Positions 11,858 through 24,107 of a stretch of 64,000 nt of DNA are shown here, piece by piece. A program made the position numbers and the translations under genes. Each line of letters starts with the position of its first letter. Position 1 is the first letter of the stretch. The notes beneath the pieces were generated by a model, which was given only the letters and a program-made list of their open reading frames with translations, was not told the DNA's origin and did not search any database. The stretch comes from Multifurca ochricompacta (Eukaryota; Basidiomycota; Agaricomycetes; Russulales; Russulaceae), in assembly GCA_022496185.1 (NCBI GenBank), contig WTXG01000024.1, forward strand, positions 248,001 through 312,000, read 5' to 3'.

Positions 11858-13148
11858 GTCTCGTGCTTCTTGGCCGAACCACTGCTGGAGAACTGGATCA
11901 GATTTGATGTTATCTTCAGGAGGAGTAGTGTCCCATTCATCTTCAGAGCTAATGCGTTGAATTGTCCACTCGCAAATTCGGGCAGGCTACTCAAGCACAT
12001 CTTCGTAGTTGAAGGGCTCTCCTTTGGGGTGTCGGGGTGGTCGCTAATGAGTCGGTGATACAAACATCATCGGTCGTCTGGATGAAATCCCTTCCAGAAG
12101 GCATTGTTGCGTTCTTCATCGGTGAGGCGGCATGAGCTGATCAGCGGTTGAGCAAACAGTAGGAACCTTTTGTAATATGTTCTGACATGCCTTCATCAGC
12201 CATTCGCTTTCTAGAAGATAATTTGACTAAGTCCCGAAGACGTTGTTTGGAGTACCGATTTTTAAGGGAAGCTTCAGTGTAGACCTTCTCAAGAGACTTT
12301 CTGAAAATAACCCAGTCCTTGACACTGTAGCCATCTAGGAACTGCCAGAGGTCGCCTTGCTCAGGTGGGACATATCTGAGGACTTGTTCTACCATTTGCT
12401 GATTTGTGAGTCCGCCACGCTAGCCAGGTTTTGTACTCTCTGAGGAAGTTCTCTATGTGGTCACCCGGTTGGTTGCCAAAGAAGGGTGCCTTGTTAGATC
12501 GAGGGGGTGGCATTCCTGCAAGACCAAGGACAGCAATTTTTGATGACATGGTTTGTGCAAGGGGCGGTGCTGTAGTGTTCTGATTGAAAGGGACTGGGGG
12601 CTGTACTGGAAGCGAAGATCGTCGTTTGAATAAGGGTGATGGCGGTGAGGATGGTTCGAATCCTGACAGGGTAGTGGGTGAATCGAGGAAGGAGGCTGGC
12701 CTTAGCTTGAATGCCTAGTGTCGGATGGGAGGGGGAATGTCGAGGTGGCTGGAAGCGTTTCTTGGAACGATGGGCTAGGGATCCTAGAAGCTAGTGCAGA
12801 AGCGACTGCGGAGGTGGGGACTGTAGATGGAGTGGGACTAGAGGAGATCGGCGAAGAAAGCTGATTGATTGCATTGGAGACTAAGGCAGAGAAAGGAACA
12901 GAATAGCTAGGGGCTATGCTTGCTTCTGAAGTGGCTTGAAGGATGGAGGGTGGTGAAACTAGATCAGGGCAAGCTGTGTTATCAGATGATGTCGATTGTG
13001 CAGGAGATGGGGGTCTAGATTGTTCTGACGAGACTGCCGAAGCTCTAGAAGATGTCAAAGCTTTTCTAGTAACTCTTGTTGATGGTATTCTGGGCAGTAT
13101 GATGTTTTGTCGGTGCATAGACAAGTCACAGGTGCGACTCAAGAGCAA
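11854..13148 (-). pseudogene. Gypsy-1 gag N-terminal part, frame-disrupted
   Basis: Successive minus-strand frames give a Ser/Pro/Thr-rich leader (13148-12702), then MPPPRSNKAPFFGNQPGDHI and FLREYKTWLAW (12549-12361). Next is a helical gag segment with YVPPEQGDLWQFL and WVIFRKSLEKVY (12395-12141). The layout (leader, M-P-x-R-x-x-x-A-P-x-F, F-L-x-x-[FY]) is that of fungal Gypsy capsid proteins. At least three frame changes are needed to read it. Confidence 0.65.
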
Positions 13149-13501
13149 AGAGGAGGGGTGGTCAAGGGGAAACTAAGAACTTTGCCTCACTGGGGCAGCC
13201 AATTTGTATGGACGTGGTCCGCAGTGAGTAAGAGGCAAAGCACGTTTCCTGAGAGGAGAGAGAGAGACAGAGGAGAGAGGAGGAAGGAAGAAACCCAGGA
13301 TAACTTTGATGTCAAAGGAGAGATGTTGTTGTACTTTTTGAACTTGCAAATATGTGCTTGCTGGTTCCGTTTGACCTTGCGCTGGACGATGTTGAGGTTC
13401 TTTAGCACACAGAAGAGAAAAGAGAGAGAGAGAGATTCCTAGGTTGCTTGTTCACTGGCTGGTCTACTACAAGCATTGTATGTACCTTTATATACTTGTG
13501 G

Positions 13502-14242
13502 TGTCACAGCCAGGTCTCTGCTGTGTCAAGGGTCGTTCTGGTCTGAGGTCCTCAAGATGCAAGACGCATGCAAGCTCCAAGGTCAAGCTGTCAAAGGCAA
13601 ACTGATTCAAGGTTCCAAGGCAAGCTACAGCAAGCTACGGTCAAGGTTCAAAGGCCCACAAGATACAAGAGGGCACGCGTCAATGTCAAGGTGTCAAGGC
13701 AAACCACAAGGGCCGCGTTCAAGGTTCAAGGCCCACTCAAGGTAGGAGGGGCACGCGTGCAAGAGGCGAGTCGAAGCAGTGGCAATAAGCCCTGCTGGAG
13801 GTCTGGGGTGAAGGCTTCCTAAGTTGCAGCTTAGGAAGTTCAAGGGGATTCTGGTGAAGAACAGTAGACCTGTATTAGATACAAGAGAACAGACTTAAGG
13901 TCTGTCTCTCCAAGATGTCCTGCTTAAATACATGTACTGTAGTGTCTTGTAAGTAAAGTAGAAGATTCAATATAGTAAAGTAAATGTCCATGTGAATCTC
14001 CAGTGGAGATTGAGACAGGAAATGTAAGTGGTGTTGCACCCACTCCAGAAGCGAATGAGTGTCAATCCCAGTCAGCCTAAGAAGTCCGAAAATCAGATAA
14101 AGAAAGATCATCAGCTCCAGTCACATGACTCGGAGCGAGAAGTCAAAACGTTGAAACAAAAGTTGAACGCGCGCGGCTCGAAAAACCGTCACAAAACGTC
14201 ACACGCGCGTTGCAAGCTGTCACATCGACAATAAGCGTCACA
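13502..14242 (-). repeat. Solo LTR of the Gypsy-2 family (741 bp), TSD TGTGG
   Basis: It starts TGTCACAGCC and ends GCGTCACA, flanked by TGTGG at 13497-13501 and 14243-14247. It shares most of its length with the Gypsy-2 LTRs at 36191 and 42595 but differs in the first 200 bp. It has one copy of the 11-bp CACACGCGCGT-type unit, where the Gypsy-2 LTRs have two or three. Confidence 0.9.
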
Positions 14243-14435
14243 TGTGGAGAGACCTAGCTGAAGGAATGTTTTAGAAAATAATAGAGGTGAAGCCATGTGG
14301 GGTGAATGAAAGTGGAATAAGTAAAAGGGAGTAAGGGAGAAACCGGGTAGCCGGGTGTACGGAAAAGAATAGGCAGGCGGCCCGGAACGCGCACAATCCC
14401 TGTAATATGCTAAGTAAAATTACTTGTACCATAGA

Positions 14436-15704
14436 TGTTACGACCCTACTCTTTTCCTAACCCTGTACACCATGCCTGATTCCTTGCACTATCCTTAATC
14501 TCCTCCTTCTCTGGACCACTCTTTGATGCCCTTGGCCTGTTGCCTTGGGACCTTCCTTGATGCCTGTGGCCTGTGTGCCCAGGACCTTACCCTGATGCCT
14601 ATGACCTGTTGCTCATAGGACCTACCTCCCTTGCCACCATTTACACCTAACCCGCCAGTAGTTCTGCTACTTCACTGTTGGATGTACACCACCCCTCCTT
14701 GCTGCTTTGGCCTATGCCTTGGCCAATGCCTCTGACCCTGTCCCTGTGCTTGACATCCATAGGAACCCCTGATATTGTCCCTGCCAATCTGACCAGACAA
14801 CTTTGGCTTGTACTTGACCCTCTGCCAGTCATGTGACTCCTGGCCATGTGACCCTTGGCCATGTGATCCTTGACCATGTGATCCCTGACCATGTGACTTT
14901 GGACCATGTGATCCCTGACCCTGATCACAGCATCTTCATCTGATCATTTACCCCTTTCTGATCACATGGCCCATCTGGCTTATCATTCACTTCTCTGATT
15001 CCTGTGGGAGTATTCCCACATCCACCCTGACTCCTGTGGGACCTGTTATCTCCCCATTTACCCCTGACCCTGGTGGGAATCCTCCCACACTGATATGACT
15101 CCTGTGGGGCTGTCCCACATGATTATGCTTCTGATAAGGCTTATCCTTATCATGGACTATATTTGACATCTTATCTGCTATTGGATGATAAGGACTCTGA
15201 CCCTGTTCCTGATTAGCTACAAACCAGATCCCCATACAGTATATAAGACCCTGTAGACAGTTTGTACAACCCTAGATTTGACCTCTTGGGCCTTCAGCCT
15301 AGAGACCTTAGACCCCAGAATCTATCACAGCCTTTTCCCCTTCTTTTGCACCTTTGAGATCCTTACAGGGACCCCCATTGCCAGAGGCAATGGGTGTGTA
15401 CCCTTCCTTTTGAATCTTCTTGCCGCTCTATAGGGCTTCAGCACACTCAGCTTGACCCTGTTCCCACTCAACAGCCTTAGGGGATTAGCTCCCTTTGGCT
15501 GACTCTTCCCGTCTTCCTCTGTGCTTGGTTATGGCACATTTTCCTATCCATCCTGGAGCTAAGAGGCTAGCCCTGTTGTGCTAGGCCTGTTGTAGATCCC
15601 GGACCCACAGTGTCGGGTGCCGTGGATGTGGCTGACTAGTGCCGGACTGGTGGACTCAAGCTGATCAGGTGCATGTTGCACAGAACGCCCCGCTGAGCGT
15701 TACA
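14436..15704 (+). repeat. G 5' LTR (1269 bp)
   Basis: Ends are TGTTACG and CGTTACA. It carries about six near-repeats of CCATGTGATCCCTGA (14830-14925), a TATA box (AGTATATAAGACC, 15239-15251) and a 9-bp-arm hairpin with loop AGA (15374-15394). Open frames inside it recur in the other LTRs and are not considered genes. Confidence 0.92.
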
Positions 15705-15778
15705 TTAGGTCAAATCTCTCAGTACATGACTCCACCAGCTTGAATGATCAGACCCATGAGCAAAACCATTACACGACC

Positions 15779-16149
15779 TGAAGGAACAGGCATGGCGCAG
15801 GCTTATATTCTAGATACTACTGTACTACTATCTATCTCACCTTGTTAATTCAGAGACTTAGCTGCTTGCAATAATGCGATAACGACTGCTTCATCTATAG
15901 CAGTTTTAGTGACTTTATATACATTTTTAGATGTACTATTATCAGCTACTAATCTAAAGTAAAACGAACGCGTTATCTCGCTCGTTAATGAATGTGATCA
16001 AATCACATGATCGATCTGAGATATTTATACTCAGTTATCTAATTAATGTGAAACGCGTTTTGATCTCATCAATTAATGTTATCTAAACGCAATCACAATA
16101 ATGTCGGACCACTATCCCGGTATCACTGTACCGGTACTCTGGTTCAACA
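15779..16149 (-). repeat. Solo LTR related to Copia-2 (371 bp), TSD CGACC/CGACT
   Basis: It starts TGAAGGAACAGGC and ends GGTTCAACA, matching both ends of the Copia-2 LTR with clear divergence inside. The flanks are CGACC (15774-15778) and CGACT (16150-16154), one transition apart. It lies just inside the 5' end of element G. Confidence 0.85.
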
Positions 16150-16154
16150 CGACT

Positions 16155-18440
16155 GCCTCCCCCAGGCGCAGACGACACCAACGTCTTCATCGCAGCAATT
16201 CCCAATCATGAAGCTCTGGGTGAATAAATGATGCTTCCCCGTTGCGATGAGAGTCGACTGCCGCCGCTCCTCATATCCGAATGACAGACATTGTTATATC
16301 ATTCACCAATTGCCTCCCACTGTGAACGCCCTGGAGCAGATAACCTCCCCTCCCGACAAATGTTGTAGAGTTGAGAAAGGATTGGGATGGAATGCGATAA
16401 GTCAATCATATGTCAAAAAAGTTCTCATTGACGACAGCCCGTTGTCTCCCTGATCACCCATGACACTACCCCTTTTAACGGACTCTTGCCCGACCCTGAC
16501 CTGAGCACCACCCCCTCCCAATCACAACCAATTTGAATCGATAGCCTCTTCATTGCGAACGCTACAGAACCTGAGAATGCACTGAATCAGAAACGAGAAG
16601 TCGATCTCCCTTTGGGAGCTCTCGCCTGTACCGGGTGTTTCACCCATGTTGACGAACCAGTAGAGCTCAACCAAACCCCTTTTCTCTGACAAAACTCATC
16701 CTCGAGATGCCACGAGTTGCACGGTGCGCGCCGATGGCATGATACGATTGTCACTCCAAACATTAAGAACCAGAACACACGGGATTAGAAGACATACCGG
16801 TGATAACCAGATTTAGTCTCCCACCGGAGGTGTTGCGATTGTCTCTGACAAACGCCTCGAACCCCGCCCCGAATGACTGCACCAGGGCTGGCATCGTCGC
16901 CGCCCCAGGTAACTGCCCGATCGTCTCGAATTGACGTTCAGACTGCCCCCGCTTGGGGATCACAATCCCGAGCTGTACGAATGGCTGCTACATGCACCAC
17001 ATTCAGTTGCCTATTGTGGGCACTGTAAACCTGAAAGAATGCGTCTGCCTTTGGGACCTGTCGATCCCCAGATTGCACGACTGGTTGCTTACTACAAGCA
17101 CCACAGACAAAAATGGAACACGCGAGCTTTAGGATTTCAAGTATCCCTTGCTGCATCACTTTCTGCGCCAAGACATAGTGCGCACCCCAGAACTTAACCA
17201 TGACAGCCATTGTGAGCCGATTTTTGATCATACATGATGGATTCAGAAACACCGATGGGAGAGAGACATACCAGAAGGACATTAGATTCTGTCTACCTGA
17301 TGGAACGTGTGGACATCTATGATGAACACTTCGACCCCAACCCCGATCGTCTTAGGAGAAGGTATTGCCGCCTTCCTAGACCCTTTTCAGTCAGAGACCG
17401 CTACCAACTCTTGACGCCGACCAACGCATTTGCTCTGGGAATAGTGCCCCAGGCAACGTCGATTTCGCCTCATATAGGCACTTGATTAGTTGTCCATTGC
17501 AGACACTATGAGCCTGCTCTAGGAATAGTATCCCAGGCAGTGCTGACTCCCACTACGCCCCCCCCCTCATATCCCAACCAGTATTCTGTCCCGAAGAGAT
17601 GCTGAAACCCGAATGCCTGCTCAAGGGATTGTGCCCCAGGCAGCATGAATTCATCTTACCCTGACACCCTGATTAGTGGCCTATTGCAGGCACTATGAAT
17701 TGAAGAATGCACCCACGCGATGTGAACCGACTCCCAGGTTGCGAAGACTGATAGCGCAGTACACGCGCTCCGAACTGAATGCTGAAGTTTTTCGAACCGA
17801 AGCACCCCTTACCACTTCCTGAACGCACCAGCAACAAGTCTATGTTTGCTGGTTACGCACTTTTCCATATATCCAGATGCACCAGTTCGTTACTCACTGG
17901 TTGCAAGAAGAGTTATGAACGATGACCACATCATTCGGGACCGAGACCCTGCACACGGGGACTAGATGGACCGCCATATCTGTTTCAACACCAGAAGGAC
18001 ATCTTTCAACCAATCTGTGCAATGCCGACACCTGAAGCTTCTTTCTCAGCTGTACCGGACACCCTGTCCAAACGATAATTGTTTCGAATGCCCACTATCG
18101 ATTTCTAACACACCCCTGATCATCCCATTTCATCATGAATTGAAGAAAGCTACAAAGATTCAGAAAGAAAGGCAACAATGACTAGTATAGAAGAGGAAGA
18201 AGAACCTGTCACATACCAGCACAACTGCGAGGACAGATCAGTACCGAATCTGACCAAAAATGCGATGACCCAAAGTCTCAGGAACCTTGAAACATGACCC
18301 TGACGTCCCATATGTCGAAGTATCGACGGAACCAGACCCCGCGTCGCAGACAAAGGTGAACAGAAGTGCATGGACACTAGAGCTACCGCCCCGACCACTC
18401 GGCGAACCTGAAAACTGAGCGCGCGACCCCATTCTCGAGT
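16155..18440 (+). other. G internal region, left half; no intact gene
   Basis: No recognisable protein domain. Three degenerate copies of GGGAATAGTGCCCCAGGCA lie at about 17438, 17521 and 17625, and related copies of CCATTGCAGACACTATGA at about 17490 and 17680. A weaker version is at about 17010. Short frames hint at a repeated Tyr/His-Cys-Arg-His-Tyr peptide. This looks like a decayed repetitive coding region, but I cannot assign it. Confidence 0.5.
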
Positions 18441-18639
18441 GTCCGCGGTAGGGCTGTGCACCATACCCATAGCTTACGGTATGACAGTGCCGTAGTACGG
18501 TGCCGTACCCGTACCGTACCAGCTCAAGTCAATCATCGAGACGGACGGTTACGGGTACAGAAAACGCCGTCTGAACCCGTCAAAAAATGGCCGTAGACGG
18601 CATTAGATGGCATGGACGGCAGGGCTTTAATCTTGTCAT

Positions 18640-19007
18640 TAAGCCACCAAAACTCCCCCACTACAGTATCTTTACCTATTTAGATAGTAGACAAGTGTTA
18701 GCTAAATATGGTAAAGATAAGAGATAAGATAAACTAACTAATACTCACTTCAGTTTATGTGGTCAAAACTGAAGTGAACATGTACAGAATAGTGACCTTT
18801 GATACTGCTCAGAGGAGCATGACAATAAGTAGAATAAATATAGTTATTTAAATGTGACAAGACAGAAGGAATGTGTTGTGTGTGCAATGTCTCTGAATCA
18901 ATTATCTGACGCACTTTAGATTATCTTATCATAATCATAAGATCGAGTCCACCCAGGAGCCCGGCTGTCCGGTCTCCGGTCCCAGTTGCAACCGGCCCAT
19001 CTCAACA
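18640..19007 (-). repeat. Decayed LTR of the Copia-1/L family inside hAT-A
   Basis: The block TCTTTACC to GGTAAAGATAAG, then CTCACTTCAG, GGTCAAAACTGAAGTGAAC and a right end CTCAACA (19007), follows the layout of the LTRs at 23676 and 34621. The left end is not clear and no TSD was found, so the start is approximate. Confidence 0.5.
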
Positions 19008-19591
19008 GCATATTATGGATTATGGAGTAGATTAGATTAGTGAATGGGGCACAATCTCCCTCCGTTGCCTGACAAGAAGCAGTTGCATCTTGCACGCACG
19101 CAAGCTGATACTGCACTGGGTCGTTGAGCTGTCTATTAGTCTATATATTTGATTTTTGCCTTATTGTAATTGAATTTTGGTCTGCCAGAGTCCAGTTGGA
19201 GGTATGCTCGCATTTACCACACTTGGCTTTAAGAGTTGCCTTGTGCAAGCCCAAATATAGTTTTTGGGATGCCCCTTTTTGGGGCATGTTTTGGTATTGT
19301 TTCTCTGATGTCTCTTTTGTGATAATGTACCTACAATTACATTTATTGAGGGAGTTCATGTTCCAGTATGCCCTGTTTACACCAATCATACTCACAGAAG
19401 CAAATGCAATGCTTGAAGTCCCTCTATGAGTTTCAGATTATGGCTGGTAAAGTAGATTGTTGGGTATTGTACTCATAAACTACATAAAAAGGTGTAGAAT
19501 AGCCATAAGAATACACCTATTCATTGCTTTATCACTCTAAGCTTCTTGCTCATGCTACCCTGGTCAACTTTATTTTCTCTAGTAATACCGT

Positions 19592-21023
19592 TAGTGATTG
19601 GCAGGGGTAACCCTGGGGTATCCTCGTTGGTACCCGTACCCATACCCGTACCCGTAGTGACGGGTACGGGTAACCCGCGGGTTACCCGCAGGTCACCCGT
19701 GAAAACGCGTGCAAGTTCTTTACTTGCATCACGCATTTCAGATACCCGGCCTGGGCCTTCCCGGACCAAGAAGATACACAACGCGTTCATTTGTGGCTGC
19801 TTAAGATCCCTCAATGACTCTTATTCTATGTTCAGAAGATTAAGATAATTCATTATTCCATTTTTGTTTTATTATTCTGCTTTCAATTTTATACAAGCAC
19901 AACTAAAATACAGTATACAGAGATGATTAGATAGGATGTTATAGAACATTGATGAAAAGCCTGTCAGATAACCACACAGAATGCAAAATAATTTGATGAA
20001 CACATAGCAATTTGCAGGGGTAACCCCTGGGTAATTGTTTTGATACCTGGGTTACCCATAAAATGAAACGCGTGCAAGTTCTTTACTTGCATCGCGCATT
20101 TCGGACATCCGGCCCGGGACATCCCGGTCAAGGAGAGATATGCACTTGGACACAACGCGTTCATTTATGGCTACTCAAGATCCCTCAAAATTCCTATTTT
20201 ATGTTCATAAGATTAAGATAATTTATTATTCCATTTTTATTTTATTATTCTGGTTTCAATTTTATATGAGCGTGACTGTTCTTTGCGTTTCTGTGCATTT
20301 CAGATAAGTGGCCCGGGCCATCCCGGTCAAGGAGATAAGCACTTGGACACAACGCGTTCATTTATGGCTACTCAAGATCCCTCAAATATTGTTGGTTTAT
20401 GTTCAGAAGATTAAAAGGATCCTTTATTTACATTATTATTTTATTATTCTGGTTTCATTTCATACAAGCGCGACTGTCCTGGTGTGTTTAAGTCAACCTT
20501 CCTTAATAGGAAGGAGGTCAGACCACCATGCGATGCAATGTAGTCACTGCCCCATGCAGCTTGTAGATACACGCGGGCCTTTTTTCAGTAAACTAATTTG
20601 ATAATTAGATTATATTATAGTCTAAAGTAGTCTAGAGAGTATTTTAGATAGTGCCAGACCAGCAGAAGTGGTCGCGCGTTGATAAAGCAGGTGCATCATG
20701 ATTTTCAAGAAGTGGATCACTGATAACACTTTTATTTTACATCGCACCATTAATCTGCTTTGATATTTTATATAATAATACTAGAACATATTTAAAGATA
20801 CCCTATAGCATACATCAGATGAGATCTTTTATTTTTGTGGCTGCAGATGTGTTTTATCTTAGAATTTCTACTGATCTTGTCAATGCATGATTGGCGCCTA
20901 TACCCGCCAAACCCGCCACACGGGTACGGGTTTCCACAGGTTGGGAGCCGTATACCCGTACCCGTACCCGGCAAAACCCGTGGCGCTTACCCGCACGGGT
21001 ATGAAAACCCTTGACAATCACTA
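19592..21023 (+). mobile_element. hAT-B1: non-autonomous hAT-like element (1432 bp), TSD AATACCGT
   Basis: Perfect 8-bp TSDs lie at 19584-19591 and 21024-21031. Terminal inverted repeats are TAGTGATTG. Subterminal tracts of the hexamer TACCCG/CGGGTA are present at both ends. The interior has three related units of about 118 bp (about 19786, 20159 and 20357), each opening GTTCATTT-TGGCT-CT-AAGATCCCTCAA. No transposase frame is seen. Two further copies lie at 30831 and 43519. Confidence 0.9.
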
Positions 21024-21195
21024 AATACCGTCTACTACCGTATACCGTAAAACGGCCGTACCGTACCCGTACCGTACCGTCAGCGATCCGGTGAGTACCA
21101 AAAACGGAAGGTGTACGGGTCAGCCGTACCCGTCCTTCACCGTCAAATAGACGGCCGTCACCATCAAATGGACGGCGCGCAGCCCTAATCCGTGG

Positions 21196-23633
21196 TGCTG
21201 ACACCCTAGACGGGGGGAGAACACTTTTCACCTCTTTCTTTTCCTTCCACACCCTCCTTCCCTTTCCCACACCTCGCACTGTCGACACGCACCATATCAT
21301 CTGAATGTCCTTACCTTGACAAAGTATTGCATAATGACTAGAACTCCAGATAATCTGACCCAGACTCATCATGAAACTGCCCTATTTCCCCAACAAGGCC
21401 TGACAAAAGAACAGTGAACGTAAACCATCTAGATGTTGCAACAACTCCTTGATACCTTCGGACTATCGCGACCTGATCTGACAGCTGGATTCCAACACAT
21501 TCGATGCCTTGATTCGACTCCCTATACTCTCTACACCCCTCTACCTTTTCCAGAAATCCCCAGAACTCTGTGACGACCTCTCTGTCAACCAACCAAGCCT
21601 TCTCATGACTTTCTGGACTAATGAAAAAGTCTCCCACTCGACCTCTTTATGACGACACCAGAACCCAGAACAGCTGCTTGTACCACCCAGGCCATGACCA
21701 GACACTAATCCACCCACTGGCTAGAACAGTAGTGACTGCATGATGCCTTGAAACTCTGACTTAGATCCTTCAGCTTGTGGCCTTAGGACTTTGCTCATTT
21801 GGACGTCCCAACCCTCGGAACTGTACTTTGACTCAGAAGACGACCTTGGATTGACGACCCATAAGATCCGGCTTGTATGACAACCTGACCCCGATACCCA
21901 GCAATCCTTATCAGACGCTGGACCCACACCTGACCTCCGGCTTTGAAGCTGGACCCTGTTATCTTCGATGCTGTAATCTTGAACCTGACACATGACCTTT
22001 GGATATCTGTACTTCCATTCCATTGATCCCCTGATTACTGTATGACACAACGTCCCTGATGGCATGACCTTGTCATGCCTCTGCCCTATCTCATAGGCGC
22101 CATGCCTTCTCATGATGGAACCCCGGGTAGGCAGTATTGCCATTCCGACTCTGACTCCAGTAGGAACGTTTCCCTGCTGTGAGATGATCCCCATGTGGGA
22201 AACCTGCCCCACCAAACCCCGACCTCCTCTTAACCTCCATAGGATTATGTCCTATACGAACTTCGACCCTGTGCATTTTGTGCCGCTTAGACCTTACCCC
22301 CTGCCGAATCCGATGAACCTTAGGCTTGAACCGCCACCTGAGGAAGAGGACCAGAACCAGAAGATACCGCGGCAGTCTGCGCCGCGCGTTGATGAAACCC
22401 GATGACGCTGTGGACGTTCTATCTGCAGTTGAGGATCTGAACCTGAAGAAACCGCGGCAGTTCACACCGCGCGTTGACCCGATGCCCTTGCCAGTGTTCA
22501 CTACTGCTGGTGAGGATGCTTATGAAAACCCTGACCAGAAGGGGAGATGACTGTGTGTATGCCTGTTACTGGCTGCACACACCCGATCCCAACGCACACG
22601 CTGTTGCCTGGGTTTTGATACAAGAATGAGATGAAACTGACGGTCGATGATTGCATTGACACGAACCCGATGATACTGTAGATATTTTACCTACAGTGGA
22701 GGACCCGAACCCGATGAAGCCACGGATGCAGTCCGCGTGCAGAGGACCCTATGTCATCGCCAGCCATTGTTACTGGCTGTGCATGACTGACCCCAATGCG
22801 CATGTTGTCGCTTGGGTTTTTGGAGGACGGAACTGACGGTTGCAATTACCTGATGCAGCCCGACGAACGACCGATACCGTCGATGATGGGACGACCTTAT
22901 GGGCTCGAACTGAAGATGAAGAACATGACCGAACGCGCGGATCTCTTTCAGCCGCGCATCCTGATCTACTCCATGCGTCAGTTACTGCTGGAGTGTTTGC
23001 TGAGACCAGGACGAACCCCGACCCCATAATGCTGCGGCAGTCCATGCCGCGCGTTGAAGATATTTACGAACACCCTGACCAGAAGGGAATACGAAGAACG
23101 CGCAAGTCTACACCAGTGCGCAACCCGATTCACTCGACACGCTCGCCACCGCCACTCTAAGGCCTGCGGAAACGAGACAAGACCCGATGACACTGCTGCT
23201 TTGTCTGCGGCTGAGGACGAAACGACATCCAATGACGCCGCTGCTTCGTCTGCGGCTGAGGAAAAGACAAAACCTGATGATACTGCGGCCTTGCGCGCGG
23301 TTGAGGACTGAAGACTCGATGTCACCGCGACTATGTGTGCAGTCGAGAACCCGAACCCGATGAAACCGCAGCAGTTCATGCCGCGCGTTGAGGACCTGAC
23401 GTCCTTGCCAGAGTTCATTACCACTGGTGGGGATGCTTATGAGGATCTGAACTGGATGAGAAGACAACTGTGTGCACGCCGATTGTTAGCTGCGTGCCCT
23501 GACCCTGCTGCTTTGGCTGTTGCCTGGATGAGATGAACTGGACTGATGACTGAGTGTACTGCCTTATGACTTCGGCTTTTGGACACTGTCTCCTGTGTCA
23601 AGCTGGGTCATCTTGAGCCTGCAGAGGGGGTAA
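21196..23633 (+). other. G internal region, right half, ending in a polypurine tract
   Basis: No intact gene. Short frames on both strands lack known domains. The right 1.2 kb is a degenerate repeat array (listed separately), and the region ends with the purine-rich GCAGAGGGGGTAA directly before the LTR. CpG content is visibly higher than in neighbouring old elements, especially at 22300-23400. Confidence 0.55.
22320..23545 (+). repeat. Degenerate in-frame repeat array within G
   Basis: A peptide of the type P-x-P-M-x-x-[PR]-[RQ]-Q-x-x-P-R-V-[DE] recurs at about 22370, 22450, 23025 and 23360, often followed by G-E-D-A-Y-E-N-P-D-Q-K-G-R-like text. Between 23160 and 23310 an acidic unit (DDTAALSAAEDET-like) occurs three times. 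The DNA hallmark is GCGCGTTGA preceded by CAGT(T/C). Frames shift between units. This could be the remnant of a repetitive structural protein. Confidence 0.55.
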
Positions 23634-23675
23634 TGTTATGACCCTACTCTTTTCCTAACCCTGTACACCATGCCT

Positions 23676-24080
23676 TAAAGAACGCAGCCTGAGGTTAGAT
23701 AATCCAAACTACCTAGAATGGTAGTTGTAATTCAGTTATGATGGTCAGAACTGACAATATATTAGTCTTTACCTAGAATGGTAGTTGTAACTAGTACGCG
23801 TTAGCTACATAGGTAAAGATAAGATAACAAAATACTCACTTCAGTTATGATGGTCAGAACTGAAGTGAACTGTACAATAAAAGCATCCTTTAAATACTGT
23901 AAACGAGTGTGCTTATAGTAACCAAGATTCAGAAGGATTGTGTCTAATCAAGTAAGGTATCAAACTATTCACAGGAAGGTGAAACGCAGTCTGCGTGCTA
24001 CTGCACAACACACAACTCGCTTGTTAGTACCACACACTTAGCAATTGATCCGACCTGGCCATATTGATCCATTTCTGACA
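23676..24080 (-). repeat. Copia-1 3' LTR (405 bp)
   Basis: On the minus strand it starts TGTCAGAAATGG and ends GTTCTTTA, so the termini are TG...TA, not TG...CA. It contains two copies of ACCTAGAATGGTAGTTGTAA (about 23705 and 23771). All four differences from the 5' LTR are CpG losses here. Confidence 0.93.
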
Positions 24081-24107
24081 TCCCCCCGTGATTGAGACAA
24101 TCCTGGA

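Larger units (their letters stand above)
18449..21187. mobile_element. hAT-A: non-autonomous hAT-like element, interrupted
   Basis: Terminal inverted repeats are TAGGGCTGTGCACC (left) and TAGGGCTGCGCGCC (right, reverse complement). The 8-bp flanks are GTCCGCGG (18441-18448) and ATCCGTGG (21188-21195), matching at 6 of 8 with two transitions. Subterminal runs of GTACCGTACCCG lie at both ends, as in hAT transposase binding regions. It holds hAT-B1 and a decayed LTR and has no transposase gene. Without hAT-B1 it is about 1.3 kb. Confidence 0.75.

Noticed and set aside
14647..15235. Open frames of 82-95 codons that recur in several places
   Set aside because: They lie within the G LTR and are repeated only because the LTR is repeated; no domain and low-complexity HMV/KDH-like text.
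19620..19690. TACCCG/CGGGTA tracts as telomere-like repeats
   Set aside because: Fungal telomeres are TTAGGG-type; these tracts are subterminal parts of a hAT element with clear TSDs.
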